NCBI RefSeq assembly: GCF_003286085.1
Contig: NW_020825313.1
Coordinates: forward strand, 682,001 to 746,000
Length of the DNA: 64,000 nt
Reading direction: 5' to 3'
Source of the DNA: Drosophila persimilis
Taxonomy: Eukaryota > Arthropoda > Insecta > Diptera > Drosophilidae
Below, in pieces: positions 21,675-32,194 of this stretch. The first letter of the stretch is position 1; every line of letters starts with the position of its first letter. Position numbers and translations under genes: made by a program. The notes beneath the pieces were generated by a model. That model was not told where the DNA came from, made no database searches, and worked only from the letters and a program-made list of their open reading frames with translations.

Positions 21675-24301
21675 TGAAGTGGTTTGAAAGAGTAACGTAT
21701 AAAAAAAAAACGAGGGGGAACGCTGTGAGTTGCTGCGGACACCGCAACTCTACAGTTATACCCGATACTTAGTCAGTATGGCTCTCCTCCGTCAGACGCC
21801 GCTAATATTAAACGACACGACAAAGAGTGCGTGCGAGAGAGACAGAAAATCAGTCTGAGCGTGACGTCGGGCGCTGCGTAGCCACTGAAAATTGATTTCT
21901 TGCTTTTGGCTACAAAAATGATCCGATCTGATTCAAATTGAGCAATCTGATAGATATGGTCATTATCTATGATTCTTAGTTTTCTCGTATCGTCGAAATT
22001 GTGTATGGAACAGATTTTCGCCTTTTGTGGGGGCGGAAGTGGGCGGGGCACAGTTTTGAAATATTCCTGTAGCAGTGACATATCACAGAAGTCTGGATCC
22101 AAAACATCGTTCCTCTAGCTCTTATAGTCGTTCAGCACTAGGCGCTAAAGGGGACGGACAGACGGACAGACGGACGGACGGACAGACAGACATGGCTCAA
22201 TCGACTCGGCTATTGATGCTGATCAAGTATATATATACTTTATGGGGTCGGAAACGATTCCTTCTGGACGTTACACACATCCACTTTTACCACAAATCTC
22301 ATATACCCCAATACTCATTTTGAGTATCGGGTATAAAAAGGTATGAATACTGGGATCCACAAAAGGGAACATTTAGAAGGGATATTGGTCTCCCCATGTT
22401 ACTCAACTTTGCCGCCTCAATTCAAGTTAAAAGGTAATCGAAGGAGAGCGGTTTTTTTTCTGTTTTTTTGAGTTGAAACTTGTAAAATAATTACGGCGTC
22501 AATTCGAAAATGGAGGATTCTCAATTTTAACGCTGTACTGGGGGTCTCAGACTGTGCAGATCTAGCCTCGGTCTCTTGGAAGAAAAACTGTTGGCGAAGA
22601 CAGACATGCTATTTTTGTCCAGTCCAAGTATAAAGAAAAAAAAAAGGAATAAAAACCGGGAAAAGATCTTAACAGCTGAATACAGCAAAAAGGAAAAAAT
22701 ATTGTGCGTTTATAAAGTAAAAGTGTGTTAAATGCCAATTTCAATTGGTATGTATTTCAGCGTCGCTAATATACACCACATACACTCGTGGCGTAGGGTA
22801 GTGCTTTTTTTAATTGTAGGAAATTAATTTTTCAGATTGGCGGTTAGTACCAGCTTAAACTTCGGGCAATCGTTTGGGTACCTGTCTGAACCCCAATACG
22901 CGAGCCACTTATGTGTCACGGACCCGCGATATCTTGGAGGCCGTCCAATTCTGCGGAAATTATTAAAGCGATGTAAACGGTCAACCAATTTCTACCCGAA
23001 ATATAGATCTGGGCCTAGACCTATTTTCTTTTCCCCATACGAAGTGCCAAGGAGTGCCCAGATGTGAAGCCGGTGGCAACGACTGTCGTTTTTTTTTTAT
23101 ATCCATCAGTGTAACCGCTGATTCCTATTTTATGTTATAGTGTCATTAGTGTAATTAGCTTAGTAAATTTCTTTTGGTTGTGTTTTAAATTCTGTTCGGA
23201 AGAAATAGCAAGTGGAATGTGTGACAGGGCGAAAGTGAACAACGGTTAAACGGCAGAAGAGAGCGTGAGTTTTTTTTGTAAAATTATTTCTCCAGCTTTC
23301 GTTTTAGGAACGTTGCCGCAGTCCATGGAAGCGCTTTCATCGCTGTTTCAACACATTTATTAAAACAAATCAAAGGAAGGCCGTAAGCGATCCCAAATCA
23401 TAAAAATAAAATATTGGAGTTTGAAAAAAAAAACCTCACGTAGTCAGGGGCTTCTTCGCTTAAGAGAGGCTGTGCGCTCTCCCTTATGCCCTGCTGGCAA
23501 CCATAAGCGCTTACGCCGCGCATAAGAAACAGCCCTCTTAAGAACAAGGCACAAAAGGGAAGATGCGAGGCTGGTCGCTCTGACGTTCTTTTATGCTTTC
23601 TACTTGCGGTTGCTTTCGCTAATGCAGTTATTCACTGACCTGCCATAACGATCGCTGCGCACAGTTTTTACATTCCCTTTTGCATATTTATTTATTTATC
23701 TATTTGCCTAACATAAAAGCTAGAGATATGTACCCTTCCCTTCTTTCAATTTGTAAGCTAAATTTCAATCTAAATTGTATTATAAAGAGTTAATCATTTA
23801 TTAGTTTACTAGTTGCGATGCATGTGCTATTGCTCAATATGAAATATAGGATTTAACATGAATCGGGGCTAGAGTTCTATATGCGGGGACCATGCTGGGC
23901 AAATGAGGGTAATGGGGTTGGATAGGAGGCTGTAAGAGCCTTCTTTATGGGATCACCGGATGAACCGGGAGCGGTGATCATGATAGGGTGGGCATAAGTG
24001 GTCACAACAACACCGTGGCACGACTTGTATGTGTGTATGTGTCCGTGTGCGTAGTTAGGTGTATTTGCTCTTGTACATATTTGTGTCGATACTTCGCTTG
24101 CACGTGAAATTTTAATGAACGTTACTGTGTCAGTATTATGATTGTTGGAGTAGAGCTGTGTCCCGTCCGTTCTGGGAAATAAAAAACCCCCCCATTTCTT
24201 GCCGATGAGACGGAAGCCGGAACAAGCACGTGCCCGGACGGGAGACGAACCATCACCTGCTCAGCCTTCCGTGAAGGTTTGGTAATATCCAATATGCTAT
24301 A
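21675..24301 (+). repeat. 3' LTR of the Ulysses-like element, interrupted
   Basis: This matches the 5' LTR but lacks the 133 bp equivalent to 14551-14683. It carries a 625-bp DINE-1 copy at 21711-22335. Its last bases are GCTATA where the 5' LTR has GCTACA. It directly abuts CR1-like LINE sequence. Confidence 0.85.
21711..22335 (+). mobile_element. DINE-1-like Helitron in the 3' LTR
   Basis: It starts CGAGGGGGAACGCTG, followed by the 5' hairpin GAGTTGC...GCAACTC. It contains the GTGCGAGAGAGACAG stretch, the GATTTTCGCC module, the GTCY microsatellite near 22155-22190 and the terminal fold-back ending GAGTATCGGGTATA. It interrupts the LTR at its A-run. Both typical ends are present; it is a shorter version of the 1,130-bp copy at 51487. 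Confidence 0.9.
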
Positions 24302-24466
24302 CGTGTCATGGTTGTGTTGTTGCCGTGAGTACGCATTACATTGCATTACAGCTCTCGTCTTGTGGCTTTTGTTCTATTATCACTCTCTGAACTTCAATAA
24401 CTGTTCTTTCTCTCTAGCTCTCGTAACTTTCTGTTCAGTATCTCTCTCTGGAGTTTTCTGTGGTAT

Positions 24467-25330
24467 GTGCCAAAAAAATCCTGTCGGAAAGAGATCACCC
24501 ATGATCAGTCGAGTATCCCCTGCTGGCTCTGCGATAGCGTAGTGCACGCAAAATGCGCTGGGCTTACGGGCGATGCCCTCGTGGGCGATGCCATATCAAA
24601 ACGTAATGGCTTGCACTACAGTTGTGAGGCATGCCGTACGGTCATATTTATGAGGCAGACGCGGAAGGGCTTTAAGGAGCTGAACGTTGGCTTTAAAAAT
24701 CAGTACGATCGGCTTCTAGTCTTTGGCAGTCTGCAACTGCTGAATGAGTCTCCGAGGCGTAAAAGGGTCGCTCCGCGGGATCTGCACGTGCCAGCCGTCA
24801 CTCAGCCGTTCGCGGCCGAAAAACTGACTCCGACCACTCCAAGTGTGCAGCAGTTGATCTCGTTTGCCACTCCAAAGGCAACGACAGCTGCTGGCGATGC
24901 AGATCCGGTAGCCGAATTCATCGCTTCAGAGAACGTGCAGCCAAGTACGTCTGTAGCGTCCGTAACCGTGGTGTCCGCAAGCTCGCTTGCTATCCTGTCT
25001 ATTCCGATCCCACCAGTGATCAGAAGTTCCGGACCTCTGGATATTGCCACCACAGTTCCTAGGCCTGTGGTGCCTAAACCACTGGTGGGAGTCCCACCAA
25101 AACGACAAGTTTTTGTTTCACGTCTGGCCCCTGACCTTACATCTAATGATGTAATTGCTTTTATTCAAAGCAAAATAAAAGCCGCGGGTTTAAAGGTGGA
25201 GAGATTTAATTTCTCTTATGCCAGGGAGATAGCCTCGAGATAGCCTAACTCAATTTGAAACCATTTGCTCTGCCAAATTTTGGACGGAGCATTTGGTGGT
25301 GAAGGCGTTTAAGGATAAGAAGAAGAATAG
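24467..25330 (+). pseudogene. CR1-like LINE ORF1 with PHD finger, L1
   Basis: The same protein as the intact-start version in L2 (see 30224), but the A-run at the start has seven A, not six, so the ATG-linked frame is broken. The PHD-type zinc cluster lacks its first cysteine in this frame. The frame is open to a stop at 25241-25243; the C-terminal part continues in the next frame (FETICSAKFWTEHLVVKAF). A C-run of nine near 25332 follows. Confidence 0.75.
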
Positions 25331-25529
25331 GCCCCCCCCCATAACTCTTACAAATCATTTCATTGTGCCACCCTCAACCTCAACTTCCACTTCCTCATCT
25401 TCTCGTCCTGCTTCCACCTCTCCAAAAAACTAACTTCGCTTCGATCACGTCCAGGTTCAACTAGAATGGAATTCCTGTGTGTAAAACTGATTCTTCCCGC
25501 TTTCACTACTTTTCATTACTTGCTCGTAT

Positions 25530-25836
25530 ATTCCACCTTCTTCGGATATCTCTATTTATGAGCAGCATTTTTCCGCTTTATCTGCTGTTTCTTCCTCGCT
25601 ATCAGATAAAGATCGTATGATAGTTCTTGGTGACTTCAACTTGCCAACTAGTGTCCATGTCACGACATGACTTTGTTGACGGCTTGCTTGACCTGTCCGT
25701 GTCTCAAGTCAACCATGTGAAAAATTCCTTGGGTCGATTGCTTGATCTGTGCTTTGTACCGGATACGACCTTAGTGTTGTTAGCCCAAGCCCTTCCGCTC
25801 ACTATACCTGAAGACGCCTACCATCCTACTTTCTAA
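25530..25836 (+). pseudogene. CR1-like endonuclease fragment, L1
   Basis: The relic of the apurinic-type endonuclease of a LINE ORF2 reads YEQHFSALSAVSSSLS then MIVLGDFNLPT near 25556-25650. DFVDGLLDLSVSQVN follows in a shifted frame. GDFN is a conserved metal/catalytic motif of this domain. The N-terminal half of the domain is not recognisable. The strand then switches to the inverted RT piece. Confidence 0.7.
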
Positions 25837-25849
25837 GTGTCGCTAGATA

Positions 25850-26097
25850 TAGGACCAAGCACGCCCATGGCCCATGTTCGGAAAACTTAAACTTTGCGTC
25901 TAATAAGACACCAAGATCATTCACCAGGGTAATTCTCTCAAGAGTACCGGCACATAGGGTTAGGTAGCCAACAAGGGGCTAGAACGATGAAATGTCATTA
26001 CTTTGCATTTCGAGGCATTAAGGTGTAACAAGTTTGCACAGCACCATGACTGAAAGTTATTGAGATCGGATTGCAAGCGAGAATGAAATGAAATGTT
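25850..26097 (-). pseudogene. CR1-like RT C-terminal fragment, inverted, L1
   Basis: The minus strand reads SRLQSDLNNFQSWCCANLLH then LNASKCKVMTFHRSS and, in another frame, TLVNDLGVLLDAKF. This is the segment after the catalytic Y-x-D-D of a CR1/jockey-type RT. It lies head-to-head with the plus-strand endonuclease fragment, so the two halves of the LINE are inverted relative to each other. Confidence 0.75.
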
Positions 26098-26492
26098 TTT
26101 AAATACACTTGTATAAGATGGATCTAACAGGAGTGTGGATACCAAAATTTATTTCTTTAGCCTTAATAGTCTCGACATCTGTGGATGCCACAGATTTTCG
26201 TACTTTTGTGGAACGGGCGAAATTTTGCAATACACTTGTAACAGTGACATATTACAGAAGTAATATTACATATTACGTTGCTCTAGCTCTCATAGTCTCT
26301 GAGCACTAGGCGCTCATAGTGACGGACAGACGGACGGACAGAAAGACAAGGCTCAATTGACTTGACTATTGATGCTGATCAAGAATATATATACCTTATG
26401 GGGTCGGAAACGCTTCCTTCTGGACGTTACACGCATCCACTTTCACCACAAATCTAATATACCCCTCTACTCATTTTGAGTATCGGGTATAA
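26098..26492 (+). mobile_element. DINE-1 tail opening block P2
   Basis: Only the 3' part is present: the TCGACATCTGTGGATGCC module, the GACGGACAGACGG microsatellite near 26322, and the terminal GAGTATCGGGTATAA. The left edge is the abrupt junction with CR1 sequence, shared with 50050. Confidence 0.8.
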
Positions 26493-27354
26493 AAATGGAT
26501 ATAAAAGAAAATAGTATTATCCTTAATATTCGTCTTTGAAATACATGCTATGTATCAATTTTTATTGAATCATAAAAATTAATTTTGAAAAAATGTAGAG
26601 TATAAGTGATTGTTATTTTTTATTTGTATTGAAAAAAAATATATATTTTATTACTCATGCATTTTTTAATAAAAATTAAAAATAAGTGTTACTTTTGAAT
26701 TTTTCAATTCAAATTGGGAAATAATTGTTAAATTATAATTTTTATTTTAAAACTTATAACAGTTACGGTCTCTTATTGAATGGTTAGAGCTGCCCAGACG
26801 GTAAGCTCAAGATATTTTTTTTCGACTTTCCCCGAATTATCAAACTCAAATTTTTGTAAAAAAATACGGCAAAATTATCAATTTAAATTTGAAAGTTTAA
26901 TATTTTTAAGACGGTAAGTTTAAGCTACACGGTGTTTGGGATTTACAGCTGCATTTATCAGCTTTTTAGAATTTCAAAGTTCAATACAACCAGGCGTAAG
27001 ATACTTTAGTTATGTAAAAAAAGAAGCAGAAAGACAGGAAAAAAATTTTGTTAAATACACTTTTAAAAATTATAAAAAAAAACCAAATCTATTAAAAAAA
27101 ACTCACTAACAATTTTTAAAGCCCCAAATCTTTAAGAAAAGAATTTTTGGTTCACAGCGGAAATGTGGTGTTGCATAGTGTTATACATATAAAAATGTTG
27201 TTGGTTTGCAACTCATTTCCAAAGTCCAGAAGTTCTCCACCGATTGAGCTGAAATTTTGACATATCATGAAATTTAGTTCTAGGATTGGTTTTAAACTTA
27301 ATATAAATTCGCGAAATCGAGATTTTAGTATGAATATTTGCAAGAGTTGCCCTC
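26493..27354. other. AT-rich segment of block P2
   Basis: No gene is recognised. It is the counterpart of 10208-11071, with small differences. Confidence 0.6.
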
Positions 27355-27356
27355 TA

Positions 27357-27881
27357 CAGTGATGTCACTTCCGATCAATAGAATAGACTGAATGCATTTT
27401 TGGTTATACAATTTGATTCTCTCATATGTGAGTTAAGCATTCGACGAAAGTTTTGTTGTGTTTGTTAGAGCAGTACAGTTGACAAAATAGAGTAATGAGA
27501 ATGAACTGTAGAAATTTTACAGTTATGATTTATTTCCATTTTGCTTTAGCCAATGCTGAAAAATTAGCTTTTTAGGCGATCATTAGAATAGACTCAAAGG
27601 CTGTAAGCTGTACACGGTAAAAGTTGCATTTAAATACCTCTTGCACTTTTCAATTATTTTAATATAGAACGGATCGTGGTAAAGCTCTAACAACGGGGAA
27701 AAAAGCTAAAATACTTTACAAATACCGAACCGGGATGGCTGAAGATGTTGCATCATTGAAACATGCCATCAAAAACGCATGGAGCGAAATATCCCTGGAC
27801 TATTTGGAGTCCCTGAAGAATTCAATGCCAAAACGAATTTTCGAAGTCATTTCTAATAAGGGTGGCTACACCCATTATTAA
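27357..27881 (+). pseudogene. Tc3-like transposase relic, P2
   Basis: The possible terminal repeat CAGTGATGTCAC is at 27357. The C-terminal relic (EDVASLKHAIKNAW to GGYTHY) is at 27738-27881. Compared with P1, more than 100 bp including the ARDHMTW region is deleted near 27727. Confidence 0.6.
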
Positions 27882-28478
27882 ACAGACTTTATCATATCAT
27901 ATCAGACTTTATTATAAAAATATAATTTAACATTAAGATTCTGAAAAACTTTTTCATTTATATTAATTTTAAGCACTCTAAGCACTAACACTCGTATTTT
28001 TTTGAATTATAACTCCAATTTTTATTTTTTTTTTTAAGAATAGAATTTTGAATATTTAAAAAATATTTTTTTCCCAAATTCATTCGTATCTTGATTTTTA
28101 AAATAAAAATTTCCTATAAAAAATTCATTGAGTCTATTCTATTGATCGGCAGTATACGTATGCTAACTAAACAAATAAATAAACTAGTTGAATATCAGCT
28201 ACCGTATCAACCAGACGTGTTTTTTCAGCTTATCGTTCGAAAATGTATTATTATTATTCACAATACTAGCTAACGGCAACGGTCGTCACGTGCGGAACAC
28301 GAGGCACGAAACACCGTTATAAATAAAAAGTAAAGTATAAATAAAACGGAAAAATTCGTGGGAGCAGCATTAAGCTGTAAAAAAAAATCGGTCAGAAAAT
28401 GTATGCAAGAAACAACCGTGCAACCACAATGCGCGCTGGCTAAATACCTACTTAACATATGTTTTAATTTATTTATAT

Positions 28479-28640
28479 TGTAACGAATGGAGATTTAGTA
28501 GACTGACTATTGTTGTCATGTTATATTGAAAATAGTCAGTCTTGGCTAAAAAATCTCTGCATAGTTAGAATACCCTCTGTTTTCATATTCTCAACCTTGA
28601 AAATACGAGCTGTATACTGTAACTACTAGTGTCAGAAGTG
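28479..28640 (+). repeat. Candidate Gypsy LTR end and primer site, P2
   Basis: Counterpart of 12374-12535, with the same hairpin and TGTCAGAAGTG at 28630. Confidence 0.5.
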
Positions 28641-28688
28641 TCAATTTTGAGAGTGGTTAAATAAGGAGAGCTAAAAGCAGAACAATTG

Positions 28689-29480
28689 ATGAAGGAATTA
28701 GCTGAGCGGGGTTTACCGACAAGCGGCTTAAAAGCCGAACTTCAGCTACGGCTAAAATCTGCAATGGAGAGAGCAGGCCTCAATTTCGAGGATTATGAGT
28801 TCTTGGATGAGCAATGCTCCAGGTCGACAGTGGGGGAGAAGCAGCCGGTGGCAGACAATGGTCAAATGATGGCGATGTTGCAACAGATGATGCTGCAGAT
28901 GGAGGGCCATGGTGACCAGCAACAACAGATGATGCTGCAGATAATGGAAACGAGGGATCAAGTGAAGAATCAAGTGAAGGATCAAGGTGAAGCTCACAAA
29001 AATTACAGATAAATTTAATTACGAGGCTGTTAAGAGTGCCTTGGAGCGTCGATATGGAGGTGACCACATGCGGGAAGTTCATCGCTTGGAACTGAAGGGC
29101 AGGGTACAACGTTACGGAGAGTCGCTTCAAGAGTTCGCGACAGACATAGAACGACTCTCACGCCTGGCTGACAATGGCTGGCGCCAACCGAATTTCTGGA
29201 GAGACGGTTTTATAGACGGTATCAAAGATTTAGACACACGTCGCGCTACGGTTCTGATGCAGAGAAAAACATACGAGGAAGCGGTCAGTCACGCATTGAC
29301 CTGTGGAACATCGCTATTGATGCCGTCCATCACCAAAAGTGCATACTGTACAAACGGAGCTGAATAATGGTAACTGACCGACAAGAACACAAGGACAAGG
29401 AGTATTTAGCGGAAGATGCTTCATTTGCAACCAAACGGGTCATATGGCGAGAAAATGTCGCGATAGACAAAAAAGACCGA
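28689..29480 (+). pseudogene. Gypsy Gag with SAP domain and zinc knuckle, P2
   Basis: ATG 28689 opens the SAP-containing frame (to 29012). The capsid-like frame is 28987-29367. The knuckle CFICNQTGHMARKC lies near 29417-29458. It keeps the MMAM residues that P1 lacks and carries MARKC where P1 has MGRKC. The two frames overlap by 26 nt, as in P1, so the shift is either old or a genuine overlap; no slippery heptamer is evident there. Confidence 0.8.
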
Positions 29481-29499
29481 GATCCTGGTCCATGGAGAG

Positions 29500-29960
29500 G
29501 AAATTATCACAGTATCAAGGGCATATCATAAAGTTGTGACTGGAGACCCTCGATGCAGATTTTTTTAACTAGAACGAGTCGACACAGAGGGGCAAGGGTT
29601 GACACGTACTTCGAGCTGCCCCACAATTCTCGTTTCCCAGTTGGAGCGAAACTCGAAGAATCTTACTATCAGAGGCATCTTGGATGAAACCGACTTGTTA
29701 CTATCTTTGGACAGGCGCATCTCATTCTATAATCAAAAGAGGTATAGCTAAAGGAAATGTGGAGCCTCTCGAACGGCTACAGGTGAAGAGACGCTTATAT
29801 AATATAATATCATTGCTAATTTCGTAGAAGACATCATTATCGGAGTGGATTTCATGATCACCTATGGCTTTACAAATTCGTTCGTTCTCTTTCGTAGATA
29901 AGACGCGTTTTTGTTTTGCGTTCCGCATATTTTCCCTTTGTTTTGCATAAACAACCCGTG
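29500..29960 (+). pseudogene. Degenerate Gypsy protease region, P2
   Basis: Counterpart of 13400-13800. It contains 38 bp near 29925-29970 that P1 lacks. The TGASHS motif again lacks the catalytic Asp in frame. Confidence 0.55.
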
Positions 29961-30223
29961 TTTTCATAAATAAACTTTAATTAACTTCCTAACCAGCCTA
30001 CAATCTGGAAATTTATTCTATTCCGCGAGTGCATGCCTTGTTTTGTGTTAAAAAATTTATTTAGCTTCTCATTTTTTGGCGCCGGCTTGTCGTGTTTGTG
30101 TTGTTGCCGTGAGTACGCATTACATTGCATTACAGCTCTCGTCTTGTGGCTTCTGGCACACTGGTTTGATAGCCATTTGTTTTGAAATATTTTTTGATTT
30201 TAATTTTGCTCAAATTTTGTATT

Positions 30224-31018
30224 ATGGATTTTTCTGTGGTATGTGCCAAAAAATCCTGTCGGAAAGAGATCACCCATGATCAGCCGAGTATCCCCTGCTG
30301 GCTCTGCGATAGCGTAGTGCACGCAAAATGCGCTGGGTTTACGGGCGATGCCCTCGTGGGCGATGCCATATCAAAACGTAATGGCTTGCACTACAGTTGT
30401 GAGGCATGCCGTGCGGTCATATTTATGAGGCAGACGCGAAAGGGCTTTAAGGAGCTGAACGTTGGCTTAAAAAATCAGTACGATCAGCTTCTAGTCTTTG
30501 GCAGTCTGCAACTGCTGAATGAGTCTCCGAGGCGTAAAAGGGTCGCTCCGCGGGATCTGCACGTGCCAGCCGTCACTCAGCCGTTCGCGGCCGAAAAACT
30601 GACTCCGACCACTCCAAGTGTGCAGCAGTTGATCTCGTTTGCCACTCCAAAGGCAACGACAGCTGCTGGCGATGCAGATGCGGTAGCCGAATTCATCGCT
30701 TCGGAGAACGTGCAGCCAAGTACGTCTGTAGCGTCCGTAACAGTGGTGTCCGCAAGCTCGCTTGCTATCCCGTCTATTCCGATCCCACCAGTGATCAGAA
30801 GTTCCGGACCTCTGGATATTGCCACCACAGTTCCTAGGCCTGTGGTGCCTAAACCACTGGTGGGAGTCCCACCAAAACGACAAGTTTTTGTTTCACGTCT
30901 GGCCCCTGACCTTACATCTAATGATGTAATTGCTTTTATTCAAAGCAAAATAAAAGCCGCGGGTTTAAAGGTGGAGAAATTTAATTTCTCTTATGCCAGG
31001 GAGATAGCCTCGAGATAG
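30224..31018 (+). CDS. CR1-like LINE ORF1 protein with PHD finger, L2
   Basis: A 264-codon frame from ATG 30224. Residues 7-62 show a C4HC3 PHD-finger order: C7, C12, C25, C28, H33, C36, C59, C62 (IPCWLCDSVVHAKCAGF). The middle is a low-complexity Pro/Ser/Thr/Val region. Residues 227-262 begin QVFVSRLAPDLTSNDVIAF, a segment found in ORF1 of CR1-type LINEs. The stop at 31016-31018 is premature: the family C-terminus (FETICSAKFWTEHLVVKAF) continues in another frame to about 31110. So this is a slightly truncated RNA/chromatin-binding ORF1 protein. The endonuclease part of ORF2 follows. Confidence 0.7.
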   Translation: MDFSVVCAKKSCRKEITHDQPSIPCWLCDSVVHAKCAGFTGDALVGDAISKRNGLHYSCEACRAVIFMRQTRKGFKELNVGLKNQYDQLLVFGSLQLLNESPRRKRVAPRDLHVPAVTQPFAAEKLTPTTPSVQQLISFATPKATTAAGDADAVAEFIASENVQPSTSVASVTVVSASSLAIPSIPIPPVIRSSGPLDIATTVPRPVVPKPLVGVPPKRQVFVSRLAPDLTSNDVIAFIQSKIKAAGLKVEKFNFSYAREIASR

Positions 31019-31329
31019 CCTAACTCAATTTGAAACCATTTGCTCTGCCAAATTTTGGACGGAGCATTTGGTGGTGAAGGCGTTTAAGGATAAGAAGAAG
31101 AATAGGCCCCCCCATAACTCTTACAAATCATTTCATTGTGCCACCCTCAACCTCAACTTCCACTTCCTCATCTTCTCGTCCTGCTTCCACCTCTCCAAAA
31201 CACTAACTTCGCTTCGATCACGTCCAGGTTCAACTAGAATGGAATTCCTGTGTGTAAAACTGATTCTTCCCGCTTTCACTACTTTTCATTACTTGCTCGT
31301 ATATTCCACCTTCTTCGGATATCTCTATT

Positions 31330-31609
31330 TATGAGCAGCATTTTTCTGCTTTATCTGCTGTTTCTTCCTCGCTATCAGATAAAGATCGTATGATAGTTCT
31401 TGGTGACTTCAACTTGCCAACTAGTGTCCATGTCACGACATGACTTTGTTGACGGCTTGCTTGACCTGTCCGTGTCTCAAGTCAACCATGTGAAAAATTC
31501 CTTGGGTCGATTGCTTGATCTGTGCTTTGTACCGGATACGACCTTAGTGTTGTTAGTCCAAGCCCTTCCGCTCACTATACCTGAAGACGCCTACCATCCT
31601 ACTTTCTAA
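31330..31609 (+). pseudogene. CR1-like endonuclease fragment, L2
   Basis: The same relic as in L1: VLGDFNLPT near 31398-31425, then DFVDGLLDLSVSQVN and SLGRLLDLCFVPD in a shifted frame up to the stop at 31607-31609. The LINE is broken here and continues inverted. Confidence 0.7.
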
Positions 31610-31619
31610 GTGTCGCTAG

Positions 31620-32190
31620 ATATAGGACCAAGCACGCCCATGGCCCATGTTCGGAAAACTTAAACTTTGCGTCTAATAAGACACCAAGATCATTCACCAG
31701 GGTAATTCTCTCAAGAGTACCGCCACATAGGGTTAGGGAGCCAACAAGGGGCTAGAACGATGAAATGTCATTACTTTGCATTTCGAGGCATTAAGGTGTA
31801 ACAAGTTTGCACAGCACCATGACTGAAAGTTATTGAGATCGGATTGCAAGCGAGAATGAAATGAAATGTCCTTATACTAAAACCCTCTCAAACATTTTGG
31901 AAATAGCGGTTAACTTTGATATACCTCTATAATTTTTTGCGTCAGACTTGCTACCTTTTTTATGGCGAGGAATTATAAACGATTCCTTCCAGATCGGGGT
32001 GCAGCAAGAAGAATCGATGGACAGGGTGAATAGTTTAAGCAAGGGTACACACAGAGCCTCGGCGCAGTATCTGAGTACACAGCCTGGAACCCCGTCTGGA
32101 CCCGGTGAAAACACCGGCTTAACTAGTCGAAGATCATAAAGTAGGGAACATTCATTTAACAAGGGACTAAAAATGCCGTTCGACCTCGGT
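31620..32190 (-). pseudogene. CR1-like RT, two joined pieces, inverted, L2
   Basis: Reading the minus strand from 32162: SPGPDGVPGCVLRYCAEAL, IWKESFIIPRHKKGSKSD, NYRGISKLTAISKMFERVL, which are RT motifs 0-2 of CR1/jockey LINEs. At 31869 this joins directly to the post-catalytic part (LQSDLNNFQSWCCANLLH). The palm with Y-x-D-D is therefore deleted. The 5' half of the LINE lies head-to-head on the plus strand. Confidence 0.8.
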
Positions 32191-32194
32191 AAAC

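Larger units (their letters stand above)
13944..24301 (+). mobile_element. Ulysses-like Ty3/Gypsy retrotransposon, nearly complete
   Basis: The element is bounded by two LTRs (13944-16083 and 21675-24301) and has a primer site, a Gag ORF, an overlapping Pol ORF reached by a -1 shift, and a polypurine tract. It has no env: only about 80 nt lie between the Pol end and the 3' LTR. The 2,140-bp LTR is unusually long; the Ulysses element of D. virilis is described with 2,136-bp LTRs, no env and the same gene order, so I place it in that group. By eye the LTRs differ at about 20 positions, suggesting a fairly recent insertion. Lesions: TAA at 18520-18522, a 2-nt shift near 21465, a DINE-1 copy and a 133-bp deletion in the 3' LTR. 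No clean target duplication was found. Confidence 0.85.
24302..26097 (+). repeat. Block L1: truncated CR1-like unit (5' variant A)
   Basis: A duplicated segment containing the CR1-like ORF1, an endonuclease piece and an inverted RT end. It is almost identical to 48253-50050 (offset 23,953) and ends by abrupt junction with the DINE-1 tail of block P2. It stops at the point equivalent to 31869 in L2. Confidence 0.85.

Noticed and set aside
28752-29130. Minus-strand frames of 81-116 codons opposite the SAP-Gag (also in P1, P3, P4)
   Set aside because: Low-complexity His/Leu shadows of the Gln/Met-rich Gag repeat on the other strand.
30491-30883. Minus-strand frames of 83-130 codons opposite the CR1 ORF1
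   Set aside because: Antisense shadow of a real frame; composition follows the sense codons.
31330-32190. Twin-priming 5' inversion as the cause of the inverted CR1 halves
   Set aside because: Twin priming puts the inverted 5' segment ahead of the sense 3' segment on the same reading strand; the order here is the reverse.
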